A DNA stretch of 64,000 nt from Parahalioglobus pacificus (GCF_014652275.1 NZ_BMYM01000002.1:310001-374000); one strand, 5' to 3'. Counted from the first letter of the stretch, positions 19,456 through 28,708 are shown. The notes: generated by a model not told the origin, from the sequence alone. Program-made: numbers and translations.

Positions 19456-20396
19456 TCCGCTTTTCCTTCGGAGCCCGTCGATTTACGTCGGCGGCTGTGT
19501 TTTTTCAGATCACTGTAAACATCATCAGCACCCGCAGGGCGCTGCTTGAACCGCTTGTATTCCCACTGGTACTGCTCGGGGCAGTAACCAAGACAGGCCT
19601 CAACGCCGCGGTTGAGGGCGGCCAGCGAGGTGGCATCATCATCACTGTAAATATCATCCTCGGCGGGCAGGTAACGGACGATAAAGCCATCATCAATTCG
19701 CTGCGCAAATCCAAATACGGCCAGCGCACCGGTGCGACGAATCATGTTGTTCGCCAATGTGGGTGTAAAGCAGGAGATCCCCATAAAAGGCGCATTCTGC
19801 CCCGAGGCCAAATCACGGGGCACCTGATCGGGCAAGATGCCAGAGATTCCTCCTTGCTTAACACTACGCAGAAGTCGTGCCAGACCGCGGCTGTCGGTGG
19901 GCACCAACGTGGCGCCGCTGCGCTGTCGGCCTGTTTCGATCAGTGGCCCTAAACCTGCCAGTGCCGGCGGCGAATACAGCGAGACCGTATCGCCCAACTC
20001 CCCCAGGTGTAAGCCCAACACCTCCCAGTTGCCCAAATGGGGCGCCAGAACAATGACGCCGCGTTTTGCCGCCAATGCGTTGGTGATTTGCTCAGCTCCG
20101 TGCACCTGCACAATGTACTTTCGCGACTGTGACCAGGGCCGCAACCAGACATGCCCCATCTCAGAAATCAGCTCAGCCGTTGACGCTATGCTGCGACGCG
20201 CCAGTGTTTTGCGCTCTGCCAATGGCAGTTCCGAGTAGGCCAGCTCGATATTCCGCAGGGTGACCACTCGACTGCGACCGCCCAGTGGCCAGTAAAGAAG
20301 TGAGAGCCCACGGCCGGCGGCGCGAGCCCAGGAGAGCGGAAGACGGGAGCAGACGGTCAGCGCCAGTTTAATCAGAGCAACTTTCAGCGAGTCCAT
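19452..20396 (-). CDS. lipid A biosynthesis-type lysophospholipid acyltransferase (LpxL/HtrB family)
   Basis: A 314-residue inner-membrane enzyme of the LpxL/LpxM family, which transfers a secondary acyl chain to lipid A. An N-terminal hydrophobic segment precedes the HX4D/E active-site region (APHLGNWEVLGLHLG: His and Glu) and the ILPDQVPRD block. The start at ATG 20396 gives a normal family length; the frame is open to 20840, but that part lies over glyQ. The last 25 residues are very basic. Whether it adds laurate, myristate or another chain cannot be said. Operon with djlA. Confidence 0.9.
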   Translation of the reverse strand: MDSLKVALIKLALTVCSRLPLSWARAAGRGLSLLYWPLGGRSRVVTLRNIELAYSELPLAERKTLARRSIASTAELISEMGHVWLRPWSQSRKYIVQVHGAEQITNALAAKRGVIVLAPHLGNWEVLGLHLGELGDTVSLYSPPALAGLGPLIETGRQRSGATLVPTDSRGLARLLRSVKQGGISGILPDQVPRDLASGQNAPFMGISCFTPTLANNMIRRTGALAVFGFAQRIDDGFIVRYLPAEDDIYSDDDATSLAALNRGVEACLGYCPEQYQWEYKRFKQRPAGADDVYSDLKKHSRRRKSTGSEGKAE

Positions 20397-20460
20397 CGGT
20401 CGGTGTCTGGTTCCGGGTGAGGAGGTGCAACGGCGCATATTATGCCGCCAAAAGAGTCGG

Positions 20461-20466
20461 TATAAT
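20461..20466 (+). promoter_or_regulatory. possible -10 box for the glyQ operon
   Basis: TATAAT lies 48 bases before the glyQ start, in the 117-bp divergent gap with the acyltransferase gene. The -35 region is poor (TATTAT at 17-base spacing). Confidence 0.4.
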
Positions 20467-20513
20467 ACTGGGCTTTTTTGCAGGCGGGTCTGCCAGGGGC
20501 AGCGGGTTAACAA

Positions 20514-21449
20514 GTGAAGAAATTGACGTTTCAAGCGCTCATTCTTGAGCTGCAGCAGTTCTGGGCGAAACAGGGCTGTGTGCTGTTGCAACCACTGGAT
20601 ATGGAAGTGGGTGCGGGCACCTTTCACCCGGCGACGTTCCTGAGGGCCGTAGGGCCAGAGAGCTGGAATGCCGCCTATGTACAGCCCAGCCGCCGCCCCA
20701 CCGACGGCCGCTATGGCGAAAATCCCAATCGACTTCAGCATTACTACCAGTTTCAGGTAGTGATGAAGCCCTCGCCGGCGGATTTCCAGGCCCTGTATCT
20801 GGAATCCCTGTCGGCACTGGGGATAGACACCGATATTCACGACGTACGTTTTGTCGAGGACAACTGGGAATCACCCACACTGGGCGCCTGGGGGCTGGGC
20901 TGGGAAGTCTGGCTGAACGGCATGGAGGTCACCCAGTTCACCTACTTCCAGCAGGCGGGAGGGCTTGAGTGCTACCCGGTAACCGGAGAGATCACCTACG
21001 GCCTCGAGCGTATCGCCATGTACCTGCAGGGCGTCGATTCCATCTACGACCTGGTATGGGCGGAAGGTCCCGCAGGTACAGTGACCTACGGCGATGTGTT
21101 CCATCAGAACGAGGTGGAGATGTCGCGCTACAACTTCCAGGAGGCCGATGTGCCGTACCTCTTCGGCCAGTTCGATCACTGCGAGTCAGAAGCGCTGCGT
21201 CTGGTGGAAAAGGATCTACCGCTGCCCGCTTACGAGATGGTCATGAAAGCGTCACACACGTTTAACCTCCTGGATGCGCGCCACGCGATCTCGGTGACCG
21301 AGCGTCAACGCTTTATTTTGCGGGTGAGAACGCTCGCTAGAGCCGTCGCCCAGTCGTACTTCGATACCAGAGCAGCGCTGGGTTTCCCGCTGGCCGAGGA
21401 GGCCGCGCGTAATGACGTGTTGGCCAAATTGCAGGCGGAGGCAAGCTAA
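20514..21449 (+). CDS. glyQ: glycine--tRNA ligase alpha subunit
   Basis: The catalytic subunit of the alpha2beta2 glycyl-tRNA synthetase. The 311-residue protein contains class II synthetase motifs, seen as [39 protein letters not shown] and [14 protein letters not shown]. The start is GTG at 20514; the N-terminus [17 protein letters not shown] is the family norm. Its stop shares one base with the glyS start (TAATG), giving tight coupling in equal amounts. Confidence 0.98.
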   Translation: MKKLTFQALILELQQFWAKQGCVLLQPLDMEVGAGTFHPATFLRAVGPESWNAAYVQPSRRPTDGRYGENPNRLQHYYQFQVVMKPSPADFQALYLESLSALGIDTDIHDVRFVEDNWESPTLGAWGLGWEVWLNGMEVTQFTYFQQAGGLECYPVTGEITYGLERIAMYLQGVDSIYDLVWAEGPAGTVTYGDVFHQNEVEMSRYNFQEADVPYLFGQFDHCESEALRLVEKDLPLPAYEMVMKASHTFNLLDARHAISVTERQRFILRVRTLARAVAQSYFDTRAALGFPLAEEAARNDVLAKLQAEAS

Positions 21450-23527
21450 TGGCAACGCGAGATCTACTGATAGAAATCGGCACCGAAGAGCTGCCACCCA
21501 AGAATCTTCGAACTCTAGGTATCGCGCTACGCGATGGCGTCATCTCAGGACTTGCCAATCACGCACTCACCCACGGCGAGGTTAAGTGGTTCGCAGCACC
21601 GAGGCGTCTGGCGGTATTGCTTCGTGATGTGACTGAAAAGGCAGAGGATAAAGCGGTGGAAGTGCTGGGTCCGCCAGCTGACCGCGCCAAGGATGATGCG
21701 GGTAACTGGACACCCGCTGCGCAGGGTTTCGCCCGCAAGCAAGGAGTGGAACCCGAGGCACTGCAAGCCATCGACACGCCGAAGGGCATTCGCCTGGGTC
21801 TGAAACAGACCGTTGCCGGAGCCAGCACCGCCGAGTGTTTGAACGGCATTATTCACAGCGCGGTCACCGACCTGCCTATCGCAAAACGTATGCGCTGGGG
21901 CGCCAGCCGGGAAGAGTTCGTCAGACCCGTTCACTGGGTGGTGGCGCTGTTCGGCAGTGACTGCGCTTTCGGCGAAGTGCTGGGCATCGCTACAGGCAAT
22001 ACCACCTACGGACACCGATTCCACAGCAGCGGTCCGCTAACGTTGGAGCAGCCCGGCGACTATGAGGCACTGCTGGAGGGCCATAAGGTCGTGGCAGACT
22101 TTGAGCGTCGCCAGCAAATGATTCAGGAGCAGGTTGCCGTTGAGGCCAGCGCACTGAATGCGCAGGCTGTGGTGGACCCGGACCTGCTTGATGAAGTTAC
22201 TGGCCTTGTGGAGTGGCCGGTCGCACTGACGGGGGGCTTCGAAGAACGATTCCTGGAGGTTCCCGCGGAGGCACTGGTCTCTTCTATGAAGGAGCACCAA
22301 AAGTACTTCCACCTGGTGGACAGTGACGGAAAGCTGCTGCCCAACTTCATCACTATCAGCAATATCGAGAGCAAAGACCCGGCCCAGGTAATCAACGGCA
22401 ATGAACGGGTTATCCGGCCGCGACTCAGTGACGCAGCGTTTTTCTTTCAGACCGACAAGCAAACCACACTTGAAGCTCGCCGTGAGAGCCTGAAGAACAT
22501 CGTATTCCAGCAAAAACTGGGTACGGTCTATGACAAGTCAGAGCGCGTCGCCGCGCTGGCAGCCAAGATTGCCGGCGCCATTGGCGCCAATGTCGACGAA
22601 GCCAGTCGTGCCGGCCAGCTGTGCAAATCGGATCTGGCCACCGACATGGTCCTCGAGTTTTCCGACATGCAGGGCGTGGCGGGTTATCACTACGCGCTTA
22701 ACGACGGTGAGCCTGCAGCCGTTGCTCAGGCGCTACAGCAGCAGTATTGGCCCCGATTTGCCGGCGATAATTTGCCCTCAGGGCCCGTAGCCACCTGCCT
22801 GGCACTGGCCGACAGGCTGGATACCCTGGTAGGCATCTTCGGCATTGGCCAACCACCGTCAGGCTCACGGGATCCCTTCGCCCTGCGGCGCGCCTCTTTA
22901 GGCGTATTACGCATTTTGGTGGAAGGAGAGCTACCACTGGACCTGGCGCAATGGGTTCACACGGCAGCACAAGGCTTTGAGCCCGGCGTTATTGCACCAG
23001 ACAGTGAAGGCGACGTTGTCGCCTACATGATCGAACGATTCCGGGCCTGGTATGAAGACGAAAACATTGCGCCGGAAGTGTTTCGTTCCGTTGCGGCCCT
23101 GGGGCTCACCCAGCCACTGGATATCCAGCACAGGGTGCACGCAGTAGCGCGCTTCACCCAGATGTCTGAAGCCAGCTCATTGGCCGCAGCGAATAAGCGG
23201 GTATCCAACATTCTTGCCAAGCTTGAGAACAACCACAGTTTAGGCGAAGTGAATACGGGCCTACTGGCAGAGGGTGCGGAAAAGGCGCTCCATAGCGAGT
23301 TGCAGAACGTCAGCCAAGGCGTTGAAGCCCTTCTCGCAGACGACAATTACGCTGAAGCACTGGCGGCGATGGCGGTATTGCAACAGCCCGTGGACGCGTT
23401 CTTCGATGATGTCATGGTCAACGCCGAAGAGGAAGCACTGCGCCATAACCGGCTCAACCTGCTCAAGATATTGAGGGACTTGTTCTTACAGGTAGCTGAC
23501 ATTTCGCAACTGGTTGTCAGCCGCTAG
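21449..23527 (+). CDS. glyS: glycine--tRNA ligase beta subunit
   Basis: The tRNA-binding subunit of glycyl-tRNA synthetase. The 692-residue length is standard. The N-terminus DLLIEIGTEELPPKNL and the central KEHQKYF, with VIRPRLSDAAFFFQTD following, are diagnostic. The HD-like domain and the C-terminal anticodon-binding (DALR-like) domain, ending FFDDVMVNAEEE ... ILRDLFL, are intact. It sits between glyQ and gmhB with single-base overlaps at both ends. Confidence 0.98.
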   Translation: MATRDLLIEIGTEELPPKNLRTLGIALRDGVISGLANHALTHGEVKWFAAPRRLAVLLRDVTEKAEDKAVEVLGPPADRAKDDAGNWTPAAQGFARKQGVEPEALQAIDTPKGIRLGLKQTVAGASTAECLNGIIHSAVTDLPIAKRMRWGASREEFVRPVHWVVALFGSDCAFGEVLGIATGNTTYGHRFHSSGPLTLEQPGDYEALLEGHKVVADFERRQQMIQEQVAVEASALNAQAVVDPDLLDEVTGLVEWPVALTGGFEERFLEVPAEALVSSMKEHQKYFHLVDSDGKLLPNFITISNIESKDPAQVINGNERVIRPRLSDAAFFFQTDKQTTLEARRESLKNIVFQQKLGTVYDKSERVAALAAKIAGAIGANVDEASRAGQLCKSDLATDMVLEFSDMQGVAGYHYALNDGEPAAVAQALQQQYWPRFAGDNLPSGPVATCLALADRLDTLVGIFGIGQPPSGSRDPFALRRASLGVLRILVEGELPLDLAQWVHTAAQGFEPGVIAPDSEGDVVAYMIERFRAWYEDENIAPEVFRSVAALGLTQPLDIQHRVHAVARFTQMSEASSLAAANKRVSNILAKLENNHSLGEVNTGLLAEGAEKALHSELQNVSQGVEALLADDNYAEALAAMAVLQQPVDAFFDDVMVNAEEEALRHNRLNLLKILRDLFLQVADISQLVVSR

Positions 23528-24093
23528 TGTCCAGACTGGTGATTCTGGATCGCGATGGTGTCATCAATGAGGACTCTGATGACTACATTCGTAACCTTGA
23601 TCAGTGGCACCCGGTGCCGGGCAGCATCGACGCAATCGCTGCACTGCACCGCGCCGGGTATACCGTGGCCATTGCCACTAACCAAAGTGGTTTGTCTCGG
23701 GGATATTTTGGGCTTGATGAGCTAGAAGCTATTCACCAGTATTTGTTGGCGCTGGTGGAACAAGCTGGTGGCGAAATCGCCATGATCGCCTATTGCCCAC
23801 ACCTGCCGGACGAGGGGTGTGACTGCCGCAAGCCCGGCACGGGCCTGTTGGAAGCCATAAGCCGGGAGCTGGACATGCCTCTTGAAGGGGCCCACTTTGT
23901 CGGCGATAGCCTCAAAGATCTGCAGGCTGGCGAGGCCGCGAATTGCATCCCGTTATTGGTTGAAACCGGCAAAGGTCAGCGCACGATTACAGCGCTTGAC
24001 GATGCACTGGCCGCGCACAGCCTAGGGCAACGCCCGATCATCTATCCCAGCCTCGCCGAGGCGGCCAAGGCGATCATCGCTGAAGGCGGTTAA
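23527..24093 (+). CDS. gmhB: D-glycero-beta-D-manno-heptose-1,7-bisphosphate 7-phosphatase
   Basis: A HAD-family phosphatase that removes the 7-phosphate in ADP-heptose synthesis for the lipopolysaccharide inner core. The 188-residue protein has the nucleophile motif LDRDGVINED, ATNQSG (motif 2), the zinc-binding loop CPHLPDEGCDCRKPGTG (three Cys and one His) and VGDSLKDLQAG (motif 4). The start is GTG at 23527, which overlaps the glyS stop by one base. The glyQ-glyS-gmhB order is common in gammaproteobacteria. Confidence 0.95.
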   Translation: MSRLVILDRDGVINEDSDDYIRNLDQWHPVPGSIDAIAALHRAGYTVAIATNQSGLSRGYFGLDELEAIHQYLLALVEQAGGEIAMIAYCPHLPDEGCDCRKPGTGLLEAISRELDMPLEGAHFVGDSLKDLQAGEAANCIPLLVETGKGQRTITALDDALAAHSLGQRPIIYPSLAEAAKAIIAEGG

Positions 24094-24166
24094 CCGGCTT
24101 GATTAAGCGACAGGTGCGGCGCATAGCGCGACACCTGCGCGGCACATTGCTTTACACTGCATCCTC

Positions 24167-25687
24167 ATGAATGACCTAATGTCCTACTTCTCAGATCCAG
24201 CCGTTCTGCTGGGTCTGGGCGCCGCTGTTGCCCTACTGGTGGGTATTGGCCTGGGCCTGGCACTGCGCCAGCCACTGGTAACACGCCTGTCAAAGGCGCT
24301 GGACGAAGAGAAGGCACGTGCAGAAGATCATCTCGCAAAACTGGGGCCTGCACGGGATGAACGGGATGCTGCCATTGCCGCGCAACATCAGGCGGTGCTG
24401 GAGACGACAAAGGTCGAGGAAGCGCTGCGCGGTGCCGAGATCCGGCTCACTGATTCGAACGCCGACGTCGCCCGGGTCAGGGAAGAGCGTGACGCGCTCA
24501 GTCGCCAGGCCCAGGAGCTACGCACTGCGCTCAGCCGGCTCGAAGCCCAGCAGGCTGAACGCGAGCAACAACATGAAAGCCAACTTACACTGCTGAATGA
24601 GAATCGTGAGAACCTGAAAAAGGAGTTCGAGAATCTCGCCAACCGGATCTTTGACAGTAAAGGCAAGCAGTTCTCCGACACCAGTAAGGCCTCTGTTGAG
24701 GCCATGCTCAAACCCTTTCGGGAACAAATTGCCGGTTTTCAGGCGCGAGTCAATGAAGTGCACAGCGAATCGCTGAAGGGCAATACTGCGCTGGAGGCCG
24801 AAATCCGCAAAGTGCTGGATGTCGGGCTGGCAATGAATGATCAGGCTTCCAACCTCGCACAGGCCCTGAAAGGCGACAAGAAGACCACGGGTAACTGGGG
24901 CGAGACTCAACTGCAGCGAACGCTGGAATTCGCGGGACTGGAGAACGGCGTCCACTACGAATTACAGGCCGCATTCAAAGATGGCGAAGGCAAACGTAAA
25001 TTGCCGGACTGCCTCATTAAATTGCCTGACGGCAAGCACATGGTGGTCGACAGCAAGGTATCGCTGGTGGACTACGATCGTGCAACATCGGCAGAGACTG
25101 ATGAAGAGCGCAAGCAAGCGCTCACTTCGCATGTGCGGGCGGTGCGCAATCACATCGATGATTTATCGTCCAAAGGCTATAGCGACCTCCCCGGTATCGA
25201 GAGCCCCAGCTTTGTTTTGATGTTTATGCCCATTGAGCCGGCCTACATCGAGGCCATGAAGAACAGCCGGGAGCTGTTTGACTACGGCTATAAACGCAAC
25301 GTGGTCATGGTATCCCACACCACATTGCTACCCATCCTACGTACCGTTTCCAACCTGTGGATGGCAGAGCGCAGTAACGCCGAAGCCCGGGCTATCAGTG
25401 AGTCTGCGGGCGAGATCTACAACCAGGTATGCCTGGTTGCGGAACGCCTCCAGAAGCTGGGCGGCACATTGCACACGGTGAGCAACCACTATAACGATGC
25501 GGTGACCGGGCTGGTGGGCAAACAGGGCCTGTACGGCAAGGTCGACCGCTTTCAGCAATTGTCTGCTCGCGCCAGTAAAACGCTACCGGATCTGGAACCG
25601 CAGCACCCCCAACTGGATGACGACCGCCTGGGTATCGCCCTGGGAACAGACAAACCCGGGAAACTGGGGCATAAACCGGGCGAATAA
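24167..25687 (+). CDS. rmuC: DNA recombination protein RmuC
   Basis: RmuC limits recombination between inverted repeats in E. coli and is related to nucleases. The 506-residue protein begins with one transmembrane helix (about residues 11-32), then a long coiled coil (about 40-165, rich in Glu, Arg and Ala) and the conserved RmuC domain (about 200-420), with TTGNWGETQLQRTLE, DGKHMVVDSKVSL and FVLMFMPIEPAY. It follows gmhB by 73 bp and may be its own unit. Confidence 0.94.
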   Translation: MNDLMSYFSDPAVLLGLGAAVALLVGIGLGLALRQPLVTRLSKALDEEKARAEDHLAKLGPARDERDAAIAAQHQAVLETTKVEEALRGAEIRLTDSNADVARVREERDALSRQAQELRTALSRLEAQQAEREQQHESQLTLLNENRENLKKEFENLANRIFDSKGKQFSDTSKASVEAMLKPFREQIAGFQARVNEVHSESLKGNTALEAEIRKVLDVGLAMNDQASNLAQALKGDKKTTGNWGETQLQRTLEFAGLENGVHYELQAAFKDGEGKRKLPDCLIKLPDGKHMVVDSKVSLVDYDRATSAETDEERKQALTSHVRAVRNHIDDLSSKGYSDLPGIESPSFVLMFMPIEPAYIEAMKNSRELFDYGYKRNVVMVSHTTLLPILRTVSNLWMAERSNAEARAISESAGEIYNQVCLVAERLQKLGGTLHTVSNHYNDAVTGLVGKQGLYGKVDRFQQLSARASKTLPDLEPQHPQLDDDRLGIALGTDKPGKLGHKPGE

Positions 25688-25733
25688 CCCTCAAATCGGC
25701 GTTTTTCCGTGCACAGTCCACAAAACAGGCGCA

Positions 25734-25756
25734 AAAAGCCCAGAAAGTGGGTTTTT
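25734..25756 (+). terminator. likely intrinsic terminator after rmuC
   Basis: An A-run, then CCCA-GAAAG-TGGG and TTTTT. The G/C part of the stem is only 4 bp but is extended by A-T pairs and followed by the T-run. It lies about 50 bp after the rmuC stop. Confidence 0.45.
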
Positions 25757-25837
25757 CACGGATTTTTTGTTGCCTGAAACGCTCTCAAACGCAAAGCTTT
25801 CACCCACAACGCGGAAACACGCAACAGGCCGAAGCCA

Positions 25838-27130
25838 ATGAAAACATTGATAAAACAACTGTGCCTCACTGCGGGGCTGCTGAGTGCATGGACAATGCCT
25901 GCACTGGCGGTCAGTGATGACTTACGCCTGGTTGGACTGGCCGTTCACCAGGAAACCGGACGCGAGATTTATCTGGGTGCGATTCACGTCGACAAGCTGG
26001 TACCCAAGCCAGACGATATCCAGAACTTTACCGGCCCCAAGGCCATGGAATATCGCGTTGTCGCACGTCGCACCAGTATAAGGAGCCTTTTGGGCGGTAT
26101 GCTGCTGCAGGCCGAGCTGGCGACTGGCCAGCCAGCCAATGAGGCCACTGCAAGCTTTATTGACAGCATCATGCGCCAGGTTAAGGGCAGTCTGTATGCC
26201 GGCGACAGCTTCGACATCATGCTCACAGAAGCTGATGAAGCGGTCGCTTCCCTGAATGGCCAGGAACTGGCGCAGTCCAATGACGGCACCGTGTTTGATT
26301 ACCTCTTAATGAGCTGGCTGGGCGAGAAAGGTGCCACCGCCGATTTTCGTCGCACACTCACAGCGCCTGATGTCGATGTCACATTGCTGAGCGTCTACAA
26401 CGCGAACGAACCCTCCGCTGAACGTATTGCAGCAGTCGCCGAGTGGACTGGTGGCAGCGAAGAACCCGAAGCAGCAGAGCAGGTAGCCGCAGCAGCACCG
26501 GCAGTACCCGCCGCGGCAGAAATTTCTGCCGCGCAGCCCGAGCCCATCAGCACACCCGAAACCGGGGCTGATGAGACACCCGTGCCCGCCGTAGCAACCG
26601 TCGCCGCACTGTCATCCACCCCCAGCACGCCAGCAGCTGATCCCGTTGCGCAGGCGATTGAGCAAACAGCACCCGCAGCTGCAGAAGAAGCAGCACCCGA
26701 GGCACCTGCGGAGGAAGCAGAGGCGGTTCAACTGGCGGCAATAACCCCCCAGAATAGCCCGGTAGAACCGGACCGCAGCATCAGTGATGCGCTGTCGCTC
26801 ACCGACTACTCCCAGCAGCTGCTGGAGTTCAATGCCATGGTGCTGCGCGAAGTGAACAGCAATATCAAGTACCCACGTTCAGCGGTACGTCGTGAGCTGG
26901 AAGGCACATTGGAACTGGATCTGCGCCTGTCGCAATCGGGTGAGCTTCAGGAAATCGTGGTAGCGCGTAGCTCTGGCCACTCCTCATTGGACTCAGCTGC
27001 TATACGGGCCGCCAGTGCCGCCTTTGAAGACGGCTTCCAGGTGACCATCAACGAGGTGGCAACGACCGAATACGGTACTGAGAGCGGCGAAGTGATTGTG
27101 CCGGTACCCGTTATCTTCAGGCTGCAGTAA
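25838..27130 (+). CDS. exported protein with chalcone-isomerase-like domain and C-terminal TonB domain
   Basis: A 430-residue exported protein built from three parts. Residues 1-24 are a signal peptide (cleavage after ALA). Residues about 25-190 resemble the bacterial chalcone-isomerase-like fold (YLGAIHVDKLVPKPDD, GPKAMEYRVVAR, then YAGDSFDIMLTEAD and YLLMSWLGEKG). A linker of about 110 residues rich in Ala, Pro and Glu follows. Residues about 325-430 are a TonB C-terminal domain (NSNIKYPRSAVRRELEGTLE, ending VPVPVIFRLQ). Canonical TonB has an N-terminal membrane anchor instead, so this protein may be freely periplasmic. The TonB assignment is firmer than the N-terminal one. Role unknown. 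Confidence 0.8.
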   Translation: MKTLIKQLCLTAGLLSAWTMPALAVSDDLRLVGLAVHQETGREIYLGAIHVDKLVPKPDDIQNFTGPKAMEYRVVARRTSIRSLLGGMLLQAELATGQPANEATASFIDSIMRQVKGSLYAGDSFDIMLTEADEAVASLNGQELAQSNDGTVFDYLLMSWLGEKGATADFRRTLTAPDVDVTLLSVYNANEPSAERIAAVAEWTGGSEEPEAAEQVAAAAPAVPAAAEISAAQPEPISTPETGADETPVPAVATVAALSSTPSTPAADPVAQAIEQTAPAAAEEAAPEAPAEEAEAVQLAAITPQNSPVEPDRSISDALSLTDYSQQLLEFNAMVLREVNSNIKYPRSAVRRELEGTLELDLRLSQSGELQEIVVARSSGHSSLDSAAIRAASAAFEDGFQVTINEVATTEYGTESGEVIVPVPVIFRLQ

Positions 27131-27147
27131 TCGCCAGAGACGCTGAT

Positions 27148-27672
27148 ATGTCCGAATTTCAACTCACACACATCGCACTGGTAGGCGCTCGTATGAACGC
27201 CTTCCATCCTTATGGCTTTCATAAGCGCACCGACCTCGCACTGCGTCGCGTAGTGCCTGAGCTGAACGTGACCGAAGTAGAGATGTTGGGTCGGCGTGAG
27301 CTTATCGCGCGACTGAAGACACAGCTGCCGCTATGGATTCACAACATTATTGTGGATGAGGCTTTTCCCCAGCGCGGGCATCTTTTGATGCCTATTCGAC
27401 GTTTTGAGGGCGAGTTGAAAGACAGTCGAGAGGACGAAGTGATCTCGGCGGTACTGAGTAATGGTTTCCGCAACGAGCCCTTCGACCCGCTAAACCTGCC
27501 TCATAGCATGCCCATGAGCCAGCGTTGCGCAGTGGTTGTACACGCCAGGGTGTGGCAGGACGCCTATAAGCGCTTGGAGCAGGATGTGCTGGGTATACTG
27601 GCCGACAATGCACAGGAGCTGTTGCGCTGGTGCAAAGACGCCGGCCGACCTGAATACGAGATGGTGGTCTAA
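27148..27672 (+). CDS. hypothetical protein
   Basis: A 174-residue soluble protein of no family I recognise. There is no signal peptide or membrane helix. It has a mixed composition with several conserved-looking stretches: NAFHPYGFHKRTDLALRR, WIHNIIVDEAFPQRGHLL and QRCAVVVHARVWQD. It starts 17 bp after the TonB-domain gene on the same strand and is probably co-transcribed with it. A weak terminator follows. Base composition matches its neighbours. Confidence 0.72.
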   Translation: MSEFQLTHIALVGARMNAFHPYGFHKRTDLALRRVVPELNVTEVEMLGRRELIARLKTQLPLWIHNIIVDEAFPQRGHLLMPIRRFEGELKDSREDEVISAVLSNGFRNEPFDPLNLPHSMPMSQRCAVVVHARVWQDAYKRLEQDVLGILADNAQELLRWCKDAGRPEYEMVV

Positions 27673-27684
27673 ACCCACCGACCT

Positions 27685-27704
27685 CGGTGTCAGCGCACCG
27701 TTTT
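27685..27704 (+). terminator. short hairpin between convergent genes
   Basis: CGGTG-TCAGCG-CACCG followed by TTTT. A 5-bp stem that could end the TonB-domain operon. It touches the stop codon of the convergent gene. Confidence 0.4.
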
Positions 27705-28047
27705 AGATGCGCTGAATCTCATCTTCCAGCGGCGCACGTGTGCTGTTACGAGCCACGACGCGGACAGTGCGCTGACAGGTATCCAGCCAGGGTACTGAAG
27801 TCTCAGTCTTCAAAGCACGCACGTACCCACCATCGGTGAAGCAGGAGATGCTGGTCTTGTTGGGCGTCCAATCGCCTTCGCTGGTGCGCGGCTTGCGCTT
27901 GCAATAGAACCAGATACCGCGACGGTCCTGCATCACATACTTGGCGTCTGCCGGAAGAAATACTTTACGGCCGTTAATAACGGCATAAACCTCTAGGTCC
28001 TGACCGGCATCCTGTTCCAGTGTTGCCGTGGGGGTAATTGTCAGCAT
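27703..28047 (-). CDS. hypothetical protein
   Basis: A 114-residue protein I do not recognise. It looks soluble and beta-rich (DLEVYAVINGRKVFLP, YVMQDRRGIWFYCKRKPR), with three Cys and no signal peptide. The start at 28047 has AGGAG at a good distance. It stands alone on the minus strand, between a convergent operon and the terminator of the chemosensory cluster, with a 190-bp AT-rich region upstream that probably holds its promoter. No function can be inferred. Confidence 0.7.
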   Translation of the reverse strand: MLTITPTATLEQDAGQDLEVYAVINGRKVFLPADAKYVMQDRRGIWFYCKRKPRTSEGDWTPNKTSISCFTDGGYVRALKTETSVPWLDTCQRTVRVVARNSTRAPLEDEIQRI

Positions 28048-28237
28048 GGCGAACCTCTCCTTTATGGTGTTGTGTTCTGCTGTAACCCGATACTGCAGGG
28101 CGTGTCCCTAATCCGCTTTATGGCGGCACACGACCTTTATAGACAGGAGGAATATCTGTCTCAATGGGAATATCCCCAAAATTTCATGAAGTTTTAAAAA
28201 ACTGGATTTTTCGTGCCAATTTTTTACAATCAACCAT

Positions 28238-28265
28238 AAAAAAGGCCCCTAAGGGGCCGTTTTTC
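28238..28265 (-). terminator. strong intrinsic terminator of the chemosensory operon
   Basis: GGCCCC-TAA-GGGGCC with A6 on one side and GTTTTT on the other. On the minus strand the hairpin is followed by TTTTTTA, directly after the last gene of the pil-chp operon. It can also work on the plus strand. It lies 14 bp past the stop at 28280. Confidence 0.85.
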
Positions 28266-28279
28266 TCGCCAATTTTTAA

Positions 28280-28699
28280 TCAGCGCTGAGGAATGAGTTC
28301 CAACTGGGGAGGGGATCCGGGCACGGGCCTAAGCACTTGTAGGCTGCCCTCACCGCATTCCTGGGCCAGATTCCAGGCCTCTTCAACCGAGCGCATAATC
28401 ATATGCAGGGCCAGTACGGCGCGACCCTCAAACGAGGCCGCTCGATGCAGAATTTCCTCTAGCTGATCTTTATCGATAAAACCCAATATGCGGGCATTCA
28501 GCAGATAATCCCTGATGACCTGTCGGTTGATCTGGTCCTGCAGATAGTCCTGATACCCGTCATCACCAAAGACCTTCGCCAGAACCTGCTTCTCGGGTTC
28601 AGACACCGGCTCGGCAGTAAACGCACTCTCGGGACCAAACGCCTGCTCTATACCGGCAAGCACATCGTTCATTTGCAGTGTGTCGTTGGCGTCTGACAT
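28280..28699 (-). CDS. hypothetical protein, last gene of the chemosensory operon
   Basis: A 139-residue acidic, mostly helical soluble protein. I do not recognise it. The middle (DYLQDQINRQVIRDYLLNARILGFIDKDQLEEILHR, seen as two helical blocks) looks like a helical interaction domain, and the tail after residue 118 is Pro-rich. It follows chpC by 9 bp and ends just before a strong terminator, so it is certainly transcribed with the chemosensory genes. A role as an adaptor or partner in that pathway is inference from position only. Confidence 0.75.
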   Translation of the reverse strand: MSDANDTLQMNDVLAGIEQAFGPESAFTAEPVSEPEKQVLAKVFGDDGYQDYLQDQINRQVIRDYLLNARILGFIDKDQLEEILHRAASFEGRAVLALHMIMRSVEEAWNLAQECGEGSLQVLRPVPGSPPQLELIPQR

Positions 28700-28708
28700 A
28701 GACCCACC

